Shown here piece after piece: positions 48,205 to 58,509 of a DNA stretch of 64,000 nucleotides. The stretch covers positions 100,056,886 through 100,120,885 of the forward strand of contig JAVIAB010000092.1 in the NCBI GenBank assembly GCA_032433765.1, written 5' to 3'. Below the pieces are notes generated by a model, which was not told where the DNA came from, ran no database searches, and saw only the letters and a program-made list of their open reading frames with translations. The DNA comes from Megaustenia siamemsis (taxonomy: Eukaryota; Mollusca; Gastropoda; Stylommatophora; Ariophantidae). The number at the start of each line of letters is the position of its first letter. Position 1 is the first letter of the stretch. A program made the position numbers and the translations under genes.

Positions 48205-49090
48205 TTTTAGGGATACGCCCATAAAATCGGTAAAAATCGTAAATTTTCACTCTAGGCATACCCCTAACTTTATTTTAGACATCCCCATTGCAAAAATTTA
48301 CATAAAAAACCACTTTTAGGATTTTACCCCCTTAGCATTTTTGAGGGTTACGCCCATGAAATCGGTAAAAATCGTAAATTTTCACGCTAGGCATACTCCC
48401 AAACTTTATTTTAGACATCCCCATTGCAAAAATTTACATAATAAACCACTTTTAGGATTTTACCCCATTAGCATTTTTGACGGTTACGCCCATAAAATCG
48501 GTAAAAATCGTAAATTTTCACGCTAGGCATACCCCCAAACTTTATTTTAGACTTCCCCATTGCAAATATTTACATAAAAAACCACTTTTAGGATTTTACC
48601 CCCTTAGCATTTTTGAGGGTTACGCCCATAAAATCGGTAAAAATCGTAAATTTTCACGCTAGGCATACCCCCAAACTTTATTTTAGACATCCCCATTGCA
48701 AAAATTTACATAAAAAACCACTTTTAGGATTTTACCCCCTTAGCATTTTTGAGGGTTACGCCCATAAAATCGGTAAAAATCGTAATTTTCACGCTAGGCA
48801 TACCCCCAAACTTTATTTTAGACATCCCCATTGCAAAAATTTACATAAAAAAACACTTTTAGGATTTTACCCCCTTAGCATTTTTGAGGGTTACGCCCCT
48901 GAAATCGATAAAAATCGTAAATTTAGCACGTAGGCTTACTTAAAACTTTATTTTAGACATCCCAATACCAAAAATTTACTAAAAAATCACTTTTGAAATT
49001 GTAACCCCCCCCTTACCATTTTTTGAGGGTTACGCCCCTGAAATCGATAAAAAATTGAAATATAACCTCAAGGCATACCTCCCACATAAT
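48205..49090. repeat. 136-bp tandem repeat near the palindrome centre
   Basis: Units recur with starts (gggttacgccc) at about 48211, 48346, 48482, 48618, 48753, 48889 and 49027. Each has atcggtaaaaatcgtaaatt and actttattttagacatcccc. The right arm has only two such units (about 49293 and 49429). The three 61-codon ORFs are the same unit read at successive positions and are not genes. Confidence 0.93.
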
Positions 49091-49217
49091 ATTTGACACC
49101 CCTACATATCAAATTCCAACAAAAAAACAACAAAAAGCTAGTAGTAGGTGTGGCGGTGACATACTACTTCTCGTGCAGTTTTGGCACCAATACTGTACGA
49201 TACAGTGATTTTTAAGT
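48975..49217. other. Unpaired centre of the palindrome
   Basis: About 240 bp between the arms, holding one more diverged 136-bp unit and a unique piece (ctagtagtaggtgtggcggt; tactgtacgatacagtga with a small internal palindrome). Confidence 0.75.
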
Positions 49218-50144
49218 AAATTTTTGGTAGGGATGTCTAAAATAAAGTTTTAAGTAAGCCTACGTGCTAATTTACGATTTTTACCGATTTCAGGGGCGTA
49301 ACCCTCAAAAATGCTAGGGGGGTAAAATCCTAAAAGTGGTTTTTTATGTAAATTTTTGCAATGGGGATGTCTAAAATAAAGTTAGGGGGTATGCCTAGAG
49401 TGAAAATTTACGATTTTTACCGATTTTATGGGCGTATCCCTAAAAATAGTAAGGGGGTAACAATTTCGAAAGTGAGTTATAAGTACCTTTTTGCTATGGG
49501 GATGTCTAAAATAACGTTTTTTGGACCTTGAATATAACTTTCTACTCGTTGTGTCTAACTATTATGACTTTGTGAGTAGCTTTTTTTGGGATTTTTTAGG
49601 TCGACTTTTTTAGTATGAGCCTAAATTGTTGTGTTCTGGAGGTAAAATGTTAGTGATTTGGTCACTCTTTTTGGACCTTGAATATAACTTCCTGCTCGTT
49701 GTATCCAACTATTTATGACTGTCATGGAACTCCTGGTATTGGATTGGGGGTCAAAACGCGTTCAAGTAACCTGTCACTTGTATTATTTCCTCCCACCATT
49801 GACTCGCTAGGTGGATTGTATCAGGGCCGACTCGATTTAAAGTAACCCACGCGTCAGACTCGACAGCACTTCAAGTGGAAAATGAGGTCAATTATCACGA
49901 TAACAGTAATCCTCTTCTCTGATTAGTTAATCCAGAATCCAGTCATTTCGTTGGTGGGTGTCCGATAGAAATCCTCTCTCTGATTGGTTAACCTAGATGT
50001 TAGTCGAGGGTGGAATAGTGTCGTCCAACTTTATTTACCAGATTATATTTAAACTAGTCGGATGTGAGACTTCGTGTTATAAGCGCGCTTGATTCACGGA
50101 AGTTTATTTTCATAGTACTGTTCAGTCTAGCGGTCTGTGTTGTA

Positions 50145-50511
50145 AGTAAAAGTAAAGTACCCCCCGTCACGCCAAGTGGCGTATAGGGAAATATGGTGTT
50201 AGTGACCCTATATTTTACAGACCTTCAGCACATGATTTTTGGGGTAATGTGGTCGGTATTACGCCCGTGCTGCTTTTACTTTCCCAGAAAAAATCCGGTA
50301 CCCATTTAAGGCTGGGTGAACCCGGAGCCGTCGGTTGGGATCGAACCCTACCCCTTGTCCGTAGTAGTCCAGTTCACTAACCACTGAGCTATCGCGGCTC
50401 CTACTAATTTTTAGGGAATTAGTAAAACCCAGGTGTCCTCGCCAGGATTACGAACCCCGGCTGTTGCCGTGGTAAGCCAACCGCCTATCGATTGCGCTAA
50501 CCGGACACCCT
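50145..50511 (-). repeat. Composite two-head SINE with 13-bp target duplication
   Basis: One insertion, flanked by ggtctgtgttgta at 50132-50144 and 50512-50524, holds two tRNA-like modules on the minus strand. The 5' module (50511 to about 50425) has A box ttagcgcaatcgatagg and B box gggttcgtaatcc; a 25-base A/T linker then joins a full family A SINE (50402-50145). A single duplication around both shows they moved as one unit. It is absent from the left arm. Confidence 0.85.
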
Positions 50512-50639
50512 GGTCTGTGTTGTAGTGGAATATTTTACGGTGTAAGTTGATTTTTTTTTCTTCTGTTTTTCTCTTATCTCATAACGATGTGATAGGTTAT
50601 CATTAAAGGAATTTCAGTTGTATTAATGGTGTGTCCTTT

Positions 50640-50955
50640 CTGACCTTCCCTCCTTGTTTTCTAACACAGCTTCCTAGATTTCTGACCTTCCCTCCTTGTT
50701 TTCAGCCTTTGCTTCCTAGGTTTCTGCCCTTGCCTCCTAGGTTTCTGCCCTTGCCTCCTAGGTTTCTGACCTTGCCTCCTAGGTTTCTGTCTTTGCCTCT
50801 TAGGTTTCTGCCCTTGCCTCTTAGGTTTCTGCCCTTGCCTCTTAGGTTTCTGCCCTTGCCTCCTAGGTTTCTGCCCTTGCCTCCTAGGTTTCTGACCTTG
50901 CCTCCTAGGTTTCTGTCTTTGCCTCTTAGGTTTCTGCCCTTGCCTCTTAGGTTTC
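50640..50955. repeat. 21-bp minisatellite, right arm array 1
   Basis: Inverted counterpart of 47097-47395; the plus strand reads LPPRFLP repeats (ORF 50631-51062), ending where unique arm sequence resumes. Confidence 0.92.
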
Positions 50956-51409
50956 TGGTATCAGGGCCGACTCGATTTAAAGTAACCCACGCGTCAGACT
51001 CGACAGCACTCCAAGTTGAAAATGAGGTCAGTTATCACGATAACAGTAATCTTTTTCTCTGATTAGTTAATCCCGAAGTCAGTCATTTCGTTGGTGGGTG
51101 TCCGATAGAAATCCTCTCTCTGATTGGTTAACCTAGATGTTAGTCGAGGGTGGAATAGTGTCGTCCAACTTTATTTACCAGATTATATTTAAACTAGTCG
51201 GATGTGAGACTTCGTGTTATAAGCGCGCTCGATTCACGGAAGTTTATTTTCATAGTACTGTTCAGTCTAGCGGTCTGTGTTGTAGTGGAATATTTTACGG
51301 TGTAAGTTGAATTTTTTTTTCTTCTGTTTTTCTCTTATCCCATAACGATGTGATAGGTTATCATTAAAGGAATTTCAGTTGTATTAATGGTGTGTCCTTT
51401 CTGACCTTC

Positions 51410-52110
51410 CCTCCTTGGTTTCTGCCCTTGCCTCTTAGGTTTCTACCCTTGCCTCCTTGGTTTCTGTCTTTGCCTCTTAGGTTTCTGCCCTTGCCTCTTA
51501 GGTTTCTGACCTTGCCTCCTAGGTTTCTGCCCTTGCCTCCTAGTTTCTGACCTTGCCTCCTAGGTTTCTGCCCTTGCCTCCTAGGTTTCTGACCTTGCCT
51601 CCTAGGTTTCTGTCTTTGCCTCTTAGGTTTCTGCCCTTGCCTCTTAGGTTTGTACCCTTGCCTCCTTGGTTTCTGCCCTTGCCTCCTAGGTTTCTGACCT
51701 TGCCTCCTAGGTTTCTGACCTTGCCTCCTAGGTTTCTGACCTTGCCTCCTAGGTTTCTGACCTTCCCTCCTTGGTTTCTGCCCTTGCCTCCTAGGTTTCT
51801 GACCTTCCCTCCTTGGTTTCTGCCCTTGCCTCTTAGGTTTGTACCCTTGCCTCCTTGGTTTCTGCTCTTGCCTCCTAGGTTTCTGACCTTGCCTCCTAGG
51901 TTTCTGACCTTGCCTCCTAGGTTTCTGACCTTGCCTCCTAGGTTTCTGACCTTCCCTCCTTGGTTTCTGCCCTTGCCTCTTACGTTTCTACCCTTGCCTC
52001 CTTGGTTTCTGCCCTTGCCTCCTAGGTTTCTGTCCTTGCCTCTTAGGTTTCTGTCCTTGCCTCCTAGGTTTCTGCCTTGCCTCCTAGGTTTCTGCCCTTG
52101 TCTCCTAACT
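51410..52110. repeat. 21-bp minisatellite, right arm array 2
   Basis: About 33 units, versus about 23 in the mirrored left array 46175-46655. The 206-codon plus-strand ORF (51553-52173) is a repeat artefact. Confidence 0.92.
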
Positions 52111-52374
52111 TTTTTTTACCAGATTATATTTAAACTAGTCGGATGTGAGACTTCGTGTTATAAGCGCGCTTGATTCACGGACGTTTATTTTCATAGTACT
52201 GTTCAGTCTAGCGGTCTGTGTTGTAGTGGTATATTTTACGGTGTAAGTTGAATTTTTTCTGTTTTTCTCTATCTCATAACGATGTGGTAGGTTATCATTA
52301 AAGGCATTTCGGTTGTATTAATGGTGATGTGTATAAAGTACGAATGGTAGGAAAGAAGTCTAGTAGGGGTTAGA

Positions 52375-52409
<35 letters not shown>

Positions 52410-52739
52410 TACAGAGAAGTCTAGGAAAGGAAGTCGAGATGCTAGGTATAAATGGTGAGAATAATCAAGTGTTACAATAGGAGGGACGCTAAAAATATGA
52501 GGGAGGGCGAGGGAGCTAAACGGAGAGGTGGAGGTTTGACTGATAGGTTAGAAGTCTAAGAGAGGATAGGGGAGAAAGAGAGAGAGAGAAGGAAGGCGCG
52601 ATGATAGGGATAAATGGAGAGAATGAGTAAGTGTTTCAATGGAGGGAAATCTAGGCTGAAATAGTAGAGAGAGAGAGAGAGAGAGAGAGAGGGCGAGAGA
52701 GAGAGAGAGATAGCGAACCACTAACACCGAGGAACATAT

Positions 52740-53000
52740 TTACACTACCAGCTTGGACTAACCGAGAATCTCTAACTGTTTCACCCCTTATGCTTCATTT
52801 ATGGTACAACGCTAAGCAGACACCCAACTACATAGCTATAAATAAATATTATCCTTGTACTATATATTTACTTCGTGTACTAAATATGTTTGTAATGTTA
52901 TACACCTATTGAGCTAATAAAGAATAAAATATATCTTTGTCTTCTGTTTTATATTGATTGTTTTTCATTGATGTTGTATAATCTACTAACCTATCACTAT
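52740..53000. repeat. Polinton-like terminal segment (right end)
   Basis: This stretch and its mirror at 45280-45540 align with 17314-17605, downstream of the broken PolB. Shared blocks include gctaagcagacacccaacta and ttttcattgatgttgtataa. Confidence 0.75.
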
Positions 53001-53289
53001 CGAGCAAGTACACCAAGAGCTCCAAAGTCAGCATACACCAGACATAAACAGGCCACTTCCGGGGTCACTGGGACCAGAGGTCGACATCCGGACACGAAGT
53101 GTCACGATTAACTCCCCTTGATTCTCGTGTACATGTGGTGCGCCGCGCACCACACTATATAGCTTTGTTAATTTACGCCACAATTCGATCAAATACAACA
53201 TTGTATACTACTTATGCTCCACAGGGAGCTGAAAGGTAGAAGGGACAGTCATAGGATCGTGGTGAAATACCCTCCTCGCTCTAGGTCAT

Positions 53290-53860
53290 CAAAATTTAAC
53301 CCACAGGTAAATTTCTTTCTTTCTGTCTTTCAATCGTCATTTCATTTCTTTCTTTCTTTAAATTCCTCTTATTTCTTTATTTCTACCGTCTTCTCATTTC
53401 TTTCTTTCATTATTTCTTTCTTTCTTTCAATCGTCCTCTCAATTCTTTCCTTAAACTATCCTCTCATTTCTTTGATTCTTTCTTTCTTTGATTCATTCTT
53501 TCTTTTTTTCTTTCTTTCTGTCAACCTTTCTTTCATTTGTTTCTTTCAACCGTCTTTTTTTTTCTTTCTTTATTTCTGTCTTTCAACCTTCCTCTCATTT
53601 CTTTCTTTCTTTAAACTTCTTATTTCTTTATTTCAAACGTCTTCTCATTTATTTATTTATTTCAATCTTTCTTTCTTTCAACCACTCTCTCCTTTTTTTC
53701 TTTAAACTATCCTCTCATTTCTTTCTTTCTTTCTTTAATTCTTTTTTTTTCTTTCTTTCTGTCAACCTTCCTTTCATTTCTTTCTTTCAATCGTTTTTTT
53801 CTTCCTTTTTTCCTTCTTTCTTTCTTTCTTCCTTTCTTCCTTTCTTTCTTTGTCTATTCC
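53290..53860. repeat. Degenerate (TTTC)n polypyrimidine tract
   Basis: Tetranucleotide-rich sequence with interspersed caaccttcctctcatttc blocks. ORFs of 163 and 154 codons here are low-complexity artefacts. Confidence 0.92.
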
Positions 53861-53939
53861 TCTTGTACCCGTTCGGGTGTCGAGAGAAAAAACAAAGTTC
53901 TGGTTCTCGCTCTTCTGGTGGCTTCAATCACTGTCAATT

Positions 53940-54215
53940 GATGTTGATGTAACGTTTCTTATGTGTTTTCCATCCATCTTACTCTAGGTCTGCCTCTTTT
54001 TCTTTCCACTTCTCCTCCTTTAATACATGCTTTGTAAGGTAAGGAATCACACGACATTCTTTATAGCTGGGTAAACCAGTTAATTTGTTGTTTCTGTATG
54101 TAGCTTTTGATTAGTTCAATGCCTACTCTTTCTCTTATAATATTTCTGATTCTGCCTTTTCTGGCCACTCCAAGCGCCTCTCTTGGACATCTCATCTCTG
54201 TGGTGACAATCTTTC
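53940..54215 (-). pseudogene. RT C-terminal fragment
   Basis: The minus strand encodes, in one frame with few interruptions, EMSKRGAWSGQ-like sequence in one frame and RVGIELIKSYIQKQQINWFT, MSCDSLPYKACIKGGEVERK, RGRPRVRWMENT in another. This is the C-terminal domain of an RTE-like RT. No catalytic part is present. Confidence 0.65.
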
Positions 54216-54227
54216 TTTTATGAAAAC

Positions 54228-54383
54228 GCTACGCAGAGTAAAAATGTTCACACAAAATGAACAAAGACCAGACCTAACTAGTCTGGTCAAACAAGTAGAG
54301 ATCGAAAGGAAGAACCGATTACCAAAAAAATGTCATCCTGTTGACGGATTTACTTATGATGTTGGAAAGCGCAACTTGCCGTA
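54228..54383 (+). CDS. Short open segment, unidentified
   Basis: 52 codons ending in a stop: VKMFTQNEQRPDLTSLVKQV, EIERKNRLPKKCHPVDGFTY, DVGKRNLP. The composition looks protein-like, perhaps an exon or element fragment. No family recognised. Confidence 0.2.
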
Positions 54384-54399
54384 AACGTAGTGCAACGTA

Positions 54400-55325
54400 T
54401 ATGTGCCCACTTGGGTCACTTTAACGACGGGAGATAAACAGAAAGAGTATTACCTTTGAAGTGATATGTTTATCAAGAACAGCTCAATTAACTAACTAAC
54501 TCGAAATTACATCTTAAAAGAACCCTTCATTTACATGTACCCCATTCCTGGGGTCTGCCGAGGGTCTAATGAACTAGTGAATAAAGACCGAATGTCCAGT
54601 ACAATCGCCTCCAGGGTTTCAGGCCGACAACTTTATTTCACCCTCCCCAAGTCCCCATGAAAAAAAAAATTGATATTAATTTTTTAAAACTGTATTTTAC
54701 TCATAACCGCCTATACATGATCAATTTATAAATCTAAAGATAGCTATGATTTTACCCGACCGAAATTCGAAACTCGTTGGCTTGATTGTTTGTAAATTAA
54801 ACAGCTGCTAGACAATAATATGCGCATCCAAACTGAAAAGTCTGCAGAAAATGAGAAACAATCACTATTTGTTTGTCTTTAAAGAAAGTTTATTAGAACT
54901 CAGCTGATTCTATCTAACATGACTATCGTGATATGCAAGTCCTCAGAAGCTAAGGTACACTTACATGTTTTGTTATTGTTAATAACGACAAAACCATAAC
55001 AACTTGTTGCAGCTCTAGTTTTCAGTTATAAAATATGTATCTCGGGACCGATACAATCACAACAATTAACGTGTTCTGACATAATAAACACCTGCAAGTA
55101 ATTATCAAGAAATGAAATAACTAGTGAGACCAAAAATAACATAACATGTTTTCGGTTACCATTTTCAACCGAAAACATAAACGTAAGTATGTTTAAATAT
55201 CGAAAACTGCCAGGAAAATAACAAAAAAGAAAGCCAAGTCGTATTGACCAGTAACGGCACAATAGTTCAAACACTCTAACCAATTAACTTGACTCAGACA
55301 ACACTACTACTTTGTACAATGTGTT
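54400..55325. other. Gap: no gene seen
   Basis: A/T-rich sequence without recognisable ORFs or RNA genes. Confidence 0.45.
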
Positions 55326-55329
55326 ATAA

Positions 55330-55572
55330 GAAACGAAAGAAGAAGAAAAAGAAAGAGGGAGGTTTGGAGAAAGAAAGAAAAAAAGAAAGAAAGAAAGAAA
55401 GAGGTTGGAAGATAGAAAGAAAGACAGAAAGAAAGACAGAAAGAAATTTAGAAAGAAAGAAAGTAATAAAGAAAGAAAGAACGAGGTTGGAAGAAAGTGA
55501 TAAATACAGAAAGACAGACATAAGGAAGAAGGTTAGAAGAAAGAAAGAAAAAAAGAAAGAAAGAAAGAAAAA

Positions 55573-55604
<32 letters not shown>

Positions 55605-55779
55605 ACGAGGTTGGAAGAAATAAGTCTGAAGAAAGTAATAAATTAAGTAAGAAAGAAAGAAAGAAAGAAATAAAGAAAGAAATAAAGAAAGAAATAAAGA
55701 AAGATCGAGGTTGGAAGAAATAAGTTTGAAGAAAGTAATAAATAAAGAAAGATAGAATTAAGGAAGGAGGTTCGAAGAT

Positions 55780-55853
<74 letters not shown>

Positions 55854-55860
55854 GAAGATC
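55330..55860. repeat. Degenerate (GAAA)n polypurine tract
   Basis: Tetranucleotide-rich with interspersed gaggttggaagaaagtaata blocks, ending in a pure (GAAA)n run at 55776-55850. It is roughly the inverted counterpart of 53290-53860. The Lys-rich 144-codon ORF is an artefact. Confidence 0.92.
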
Positions 55861-57050
55861 ACTGTTTTATTAGTTGAAGCAGCCCTATAAGGATATCATG
55901 ATGACTTTCCACAGGCGTTGTTACAGGGTCAACGTTTTCGTGAGCTTTAACGAAGAGACGCTTTTGTTTTGCCAATTACATTAACTGCTTGCTTTTTTTC
56001 ACCCCAAGAAACACAAATTGACTCTTTTATCATATTTGATGTAACAACCTAATGGACTGGAGAAACAAGTCAAATTTGGCTGCTTTTATGTTTGTCCCTA
56101 TGTGTGTATGATTGTGTGAAGAATGCGGGTTTGCTCGTAGTGGTATTTGTCTTCTACAGCTGATGTGGTGCTTGTGTGAAATGAGAGAAAGAGAGAGAGA
56201 ATGAGAGAGTCAAACACACGAAACGAATGAAAGAGGGCAAAAATGTATGAGAGAAGGAAAAGACAGGGAATGAGGACTAGAGAAAAAAAAAAGAGTTTTG
56301 GCAAACATAAAAAGAAGGAGCGAAAATCAGACAAATGGATGGAAATGTGAAAGAGGGGAGGTAGTTAAAATTGAGGCCAGCAACAAACTGAATGGCGGGA
56401 AATGAGTGACAAGTGTATTACATGTATGGGGTGAGGGGATGAGCGGTGTTGGAGTTGGGAACGGGGTGGGGTGTGGGGCGGAAGTACAGTCAGGGTGCGC
56501 TACAACAGAGATAAGAGAAAGTAGAAAGGAAACAAGGACAGGGGAGGATAGTTGGAGAGTGAAGAAGAAAAGAAACAAGGACAGGGAAGGATAGGTGGAG
56601 AGTGAAGAAGAAAAGAAAGGGTGGAATGAATGAATGGATGGGAAAAAAAGAAAGAAGAAAGGAAGGAATGGAGAGGGGGAAAGATCTAGATAAAAGGGCG
56701 GTAAAAAATGGTAAAGTTTTGAGGGAAGGTCGAAGAAAGAAATGAGACAGGCAAGGAAATAAGAATGAGGAAACATGATAGTGGATATAAAGATGAACCA
56801 GAAAATGAATATGTTTTTTTGTTACTATAAAGTGAATATTAGCAGCTAGAAGATAAATGTCTAGCAGTTATTGAATGGTCCACAAAGAACGTGATCATCT
56901 GCTACGGAAATGCCCAACAGTCTCAAGAGGGTCATCGATTCCTAACACGCACTTCTTACGCTGATGACGCATAGCAGTGTAGGACTTACTCTATTTCATT
57001 TCTGTCTTTATTATATTATCTATTTCTTTTGCTACCACTTCTCCATCTCA
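55861..57050. other. Gap: purine-rich DNA, no gene seen
   Basis: 56150-56780 is strongly purine-rich on the plus strand, with a tandem duplication of gaaacaaggacaggg-type sequence (56528-56620). The 149-codon minus-strand ORF follows from this composition. Confidence 0.5.
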
Positions 57051-57051
57051 C

Positions 57052-57058
57052 TCTCTCG

Positions 57059-57096
<38 letters not shown>
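57052..57096. repeat. (CT)n microsatellite
   Basis: A nearly pure CT dinucleotide run. Confidence 0.95.
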
Positions 57097-57560
57097 TTAA
57101 CTCTTTCCCTCTGTCTGTCTATTTTAATTTATATCTTTCCAATTTAAACACTGTCTTTTCCTTTCCCTCTCTATCGCCCTCTAACTTGCATTCTGTGCTT
57201 ATTTTTGTTGTCTCATTATATTTCACACGTTTGCAACATTTTATTACCAAAGCACTGAAGCTCGATTGAAATGAATAAACATGTATCTGATGTATCGTAC
57301 CAAGAAAATCACCAAAAAGAAAAATCTTAAATTGTATATTTATCCCCACTTTGTATAAGTGTCAAGCATGGTCACTCTGAACAAATAAATAAAAAATAGT
57401 TAGTCACCACAGAAATGAGATAGTTAAGAAAAGTTGTAACAGTGACCAGATGAAACAAAATCAGAAACGAGGTTATAAAAAAAATAATTGGCATAGAAAC
57501 AGTTTTAAATTGCATAAAAGTTAACGTGTCAAATGGTTTGTCCATCAGAGAGAATGTCTA
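57097..57560. other. Gap: no gene seen
   Basis: A/T-rich sequence with pyrimidine-rich start. Short ORFs only. Confidence 0.45.
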
Positions 57561-57577
57561 ATGATGTCACATACAAG

Positions 57578-57839
57578 TAAAAGTAAGTAGTAAAGTACCT
57601 CCGTCACGCCAAGTGGCGTATAGGGAATATGGTGTTAGTGACCATAAATTTTACAGACCTTCGGCACATGATTTTTGGGGTAATGTGGTCGGTATTACGC
57701 CCGTGCCGCTTTACTTTCCCAGAAAAAAATCTGGCACCCATTAAAGGCTGGGTGAACCGGAAGTCGTCGGTTGGGATCGAACCCAACCTCTTGCCTTTTG
57801 TAGTCCAGTTCACTAACTACTGAGCTTTCGCGGTTCCCT
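57578..57839 (-). repeat. Family A SINE with 14-bp target duplication
   Basis: A full-length minus-strand copy; perfect duplications atgtcacatacaag at 57564-57577 and 57840-57853. The head has two changes in the A box (tagctcagtagt on the minus strand). Confidence 0.92.
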
Positions 57840-57859
57840 ATGTCACATACAAGGCCATA

Positions 57860-57990
57860 TCGAAAAAATGAGGTCATAAAACTCGAGGCAGACAAAAACT
57901 ACCTTGGAGAGACAGCATCAGTGAAACTCTCTACAAGTGTCAACGGTTGAGAGATTGCCAGAAAGCAAGAACCAAAGCTTTGTATCTCTC
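57860..57990 (+). pseudogene. Possible LINE RT fragment
   Basis: Reads VIKLEADKNYLGETASVKLS then a stop and EIARKQEP, resembling the YLG-x-T post-catalytic RT segment. Very short. Confidence 0.3.
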
Positions 57991-58008
57991 TCCTCACCTG
58001 AAGTGGTA

Positions 58009-58499
58009 AAGGAAAGGTAAAGTTAAAGGTAAAGGTAAAGGTAAAGGTAAAGGTAAAGGTAAAGGTAAAGGTAAAGGTAAAGGTAAAGTTAAAGGTAAAG
58101 GTAAAGTTAAAGGTAAAGGTAAAGTTACAGGTAAAGGTAAAGGTAAAGGTAAAGGTAAAGGTAAAGTTAAAGGTAAAGGTAAAGCACGAGACTTGAATCG
58201 GCGTCTATAACAAGCGTGTTTCCACCCATATGTGCTCGGTCGCCAATCCAGAAGTGTTCGGAGACTTCTGGATAGTGTCGCTTCAAGCATCGAAACTCAT
58301 GATGCGAGGAGGCATAACTCACCTTCCCAGAGTATTAACCTCGTACCCATTTCTGCCAGCGACTGGGTCGACCATGTGGGTATTTTATTTTCAACTACGA
58401 GTACAACCCACACTGCTTCCAGCGAGAATCGAACACGGGTTGTCCGAACGTCGGCAGCTCTTTCAGCCATTTTCCCAACTAGGCTACCGAGGCCCCCAA
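58009..58499 (-). repeat. Family B SINE with expanded (GGTAAA)n tail
   Basis: The head is at 58499 (gggggcctcggtagcctagt), the body matches 2616-2950, and the tail has grown to about 30 hexamers (58011-58188) against three in the other copies. An 8-bp match, aagtggta, flanks it (58001-58008, 58500-58507). ORFs in both strands are artefacts. Confidence 0.9.
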
Positions 58500-58509
58500 A
58501 AGTGGTAGA

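Larger units (their letters stand above)
45057..48974 (+). repeat. Left arm of the palindrome
   Basis: From the end inward: a 500-bp terminal segment with an imperfect hairpin (gtggtgcgcagggcaccac, 45118-45136), CT-rich tracts (45560-45590, 45862-45909), three ~740-bp units (starting near 45958, 46662 and 47400) carrying 21-bp arrays, then six or seven 136-bp units. It pairs with 49218-53212. Confidence 0.9.
45057..53212. mobile_element. Giant foldback element, probable non-autonomous Polinton derivative
   Basis: An 8.16-kb near-perfect palindrome. The ends are agtagtatacaatgttg... and its inverted copy ...caacattgtatactact, giving 5'-AG and CT-3' termini, and a 6-bp duplication TATGCT flanks it (45051-45056, 53213-53218). 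AG/CT termini, 6-bp duplications and long inverted repeats are the known Polinton hallmarks. The outer 250-470 bp match the sequence following the broken polymerase at 17314-17605. There is no coding gene inside; all long ORFs come from tandem repeats. The arms are about 3.9-4.0 kb, far longer than normal Polinton ends (about 0.1-1 kb). Confidence 0.8.
49218..53212 (-). repeat. Right arm of the palindrome
   Basis: The inverted copy of the left arm, with fewer 136-bp units, different 21-bp copy numbers and one 367-bp SINE insertion (50145-50511). The outer 300 bp differ from the left arm at only a handful of positions. A sharper hairpin, gtggtgcgccgcgcaccac, lies at 53131-53149. Confidence 0.9.

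Noticed and set aside
48341..48933. Three similar 61-106-codon ORFs that look like a small gene family
   Set aside because: They are successive 136-bp repeat units read in rotating frames.
50403..50511. Functional tRNA gene
   Set aside because: A and B boxes are present but the arms do not pair well by eye, and it lies inside a SINE insertion with one target duplication.
53214..53952. Phe/Ser/Leu-rich ORFs resembling membrane proteins
   Set aside because: They come from (TTTC)n-like DNA; hydrophobicity is a composition effect.
55289..55723. Lys/Glu-rich 144-codon ORF resembling a nuclear protein
   Set aside because: It is the reading of (GAAA)n-like DNA.
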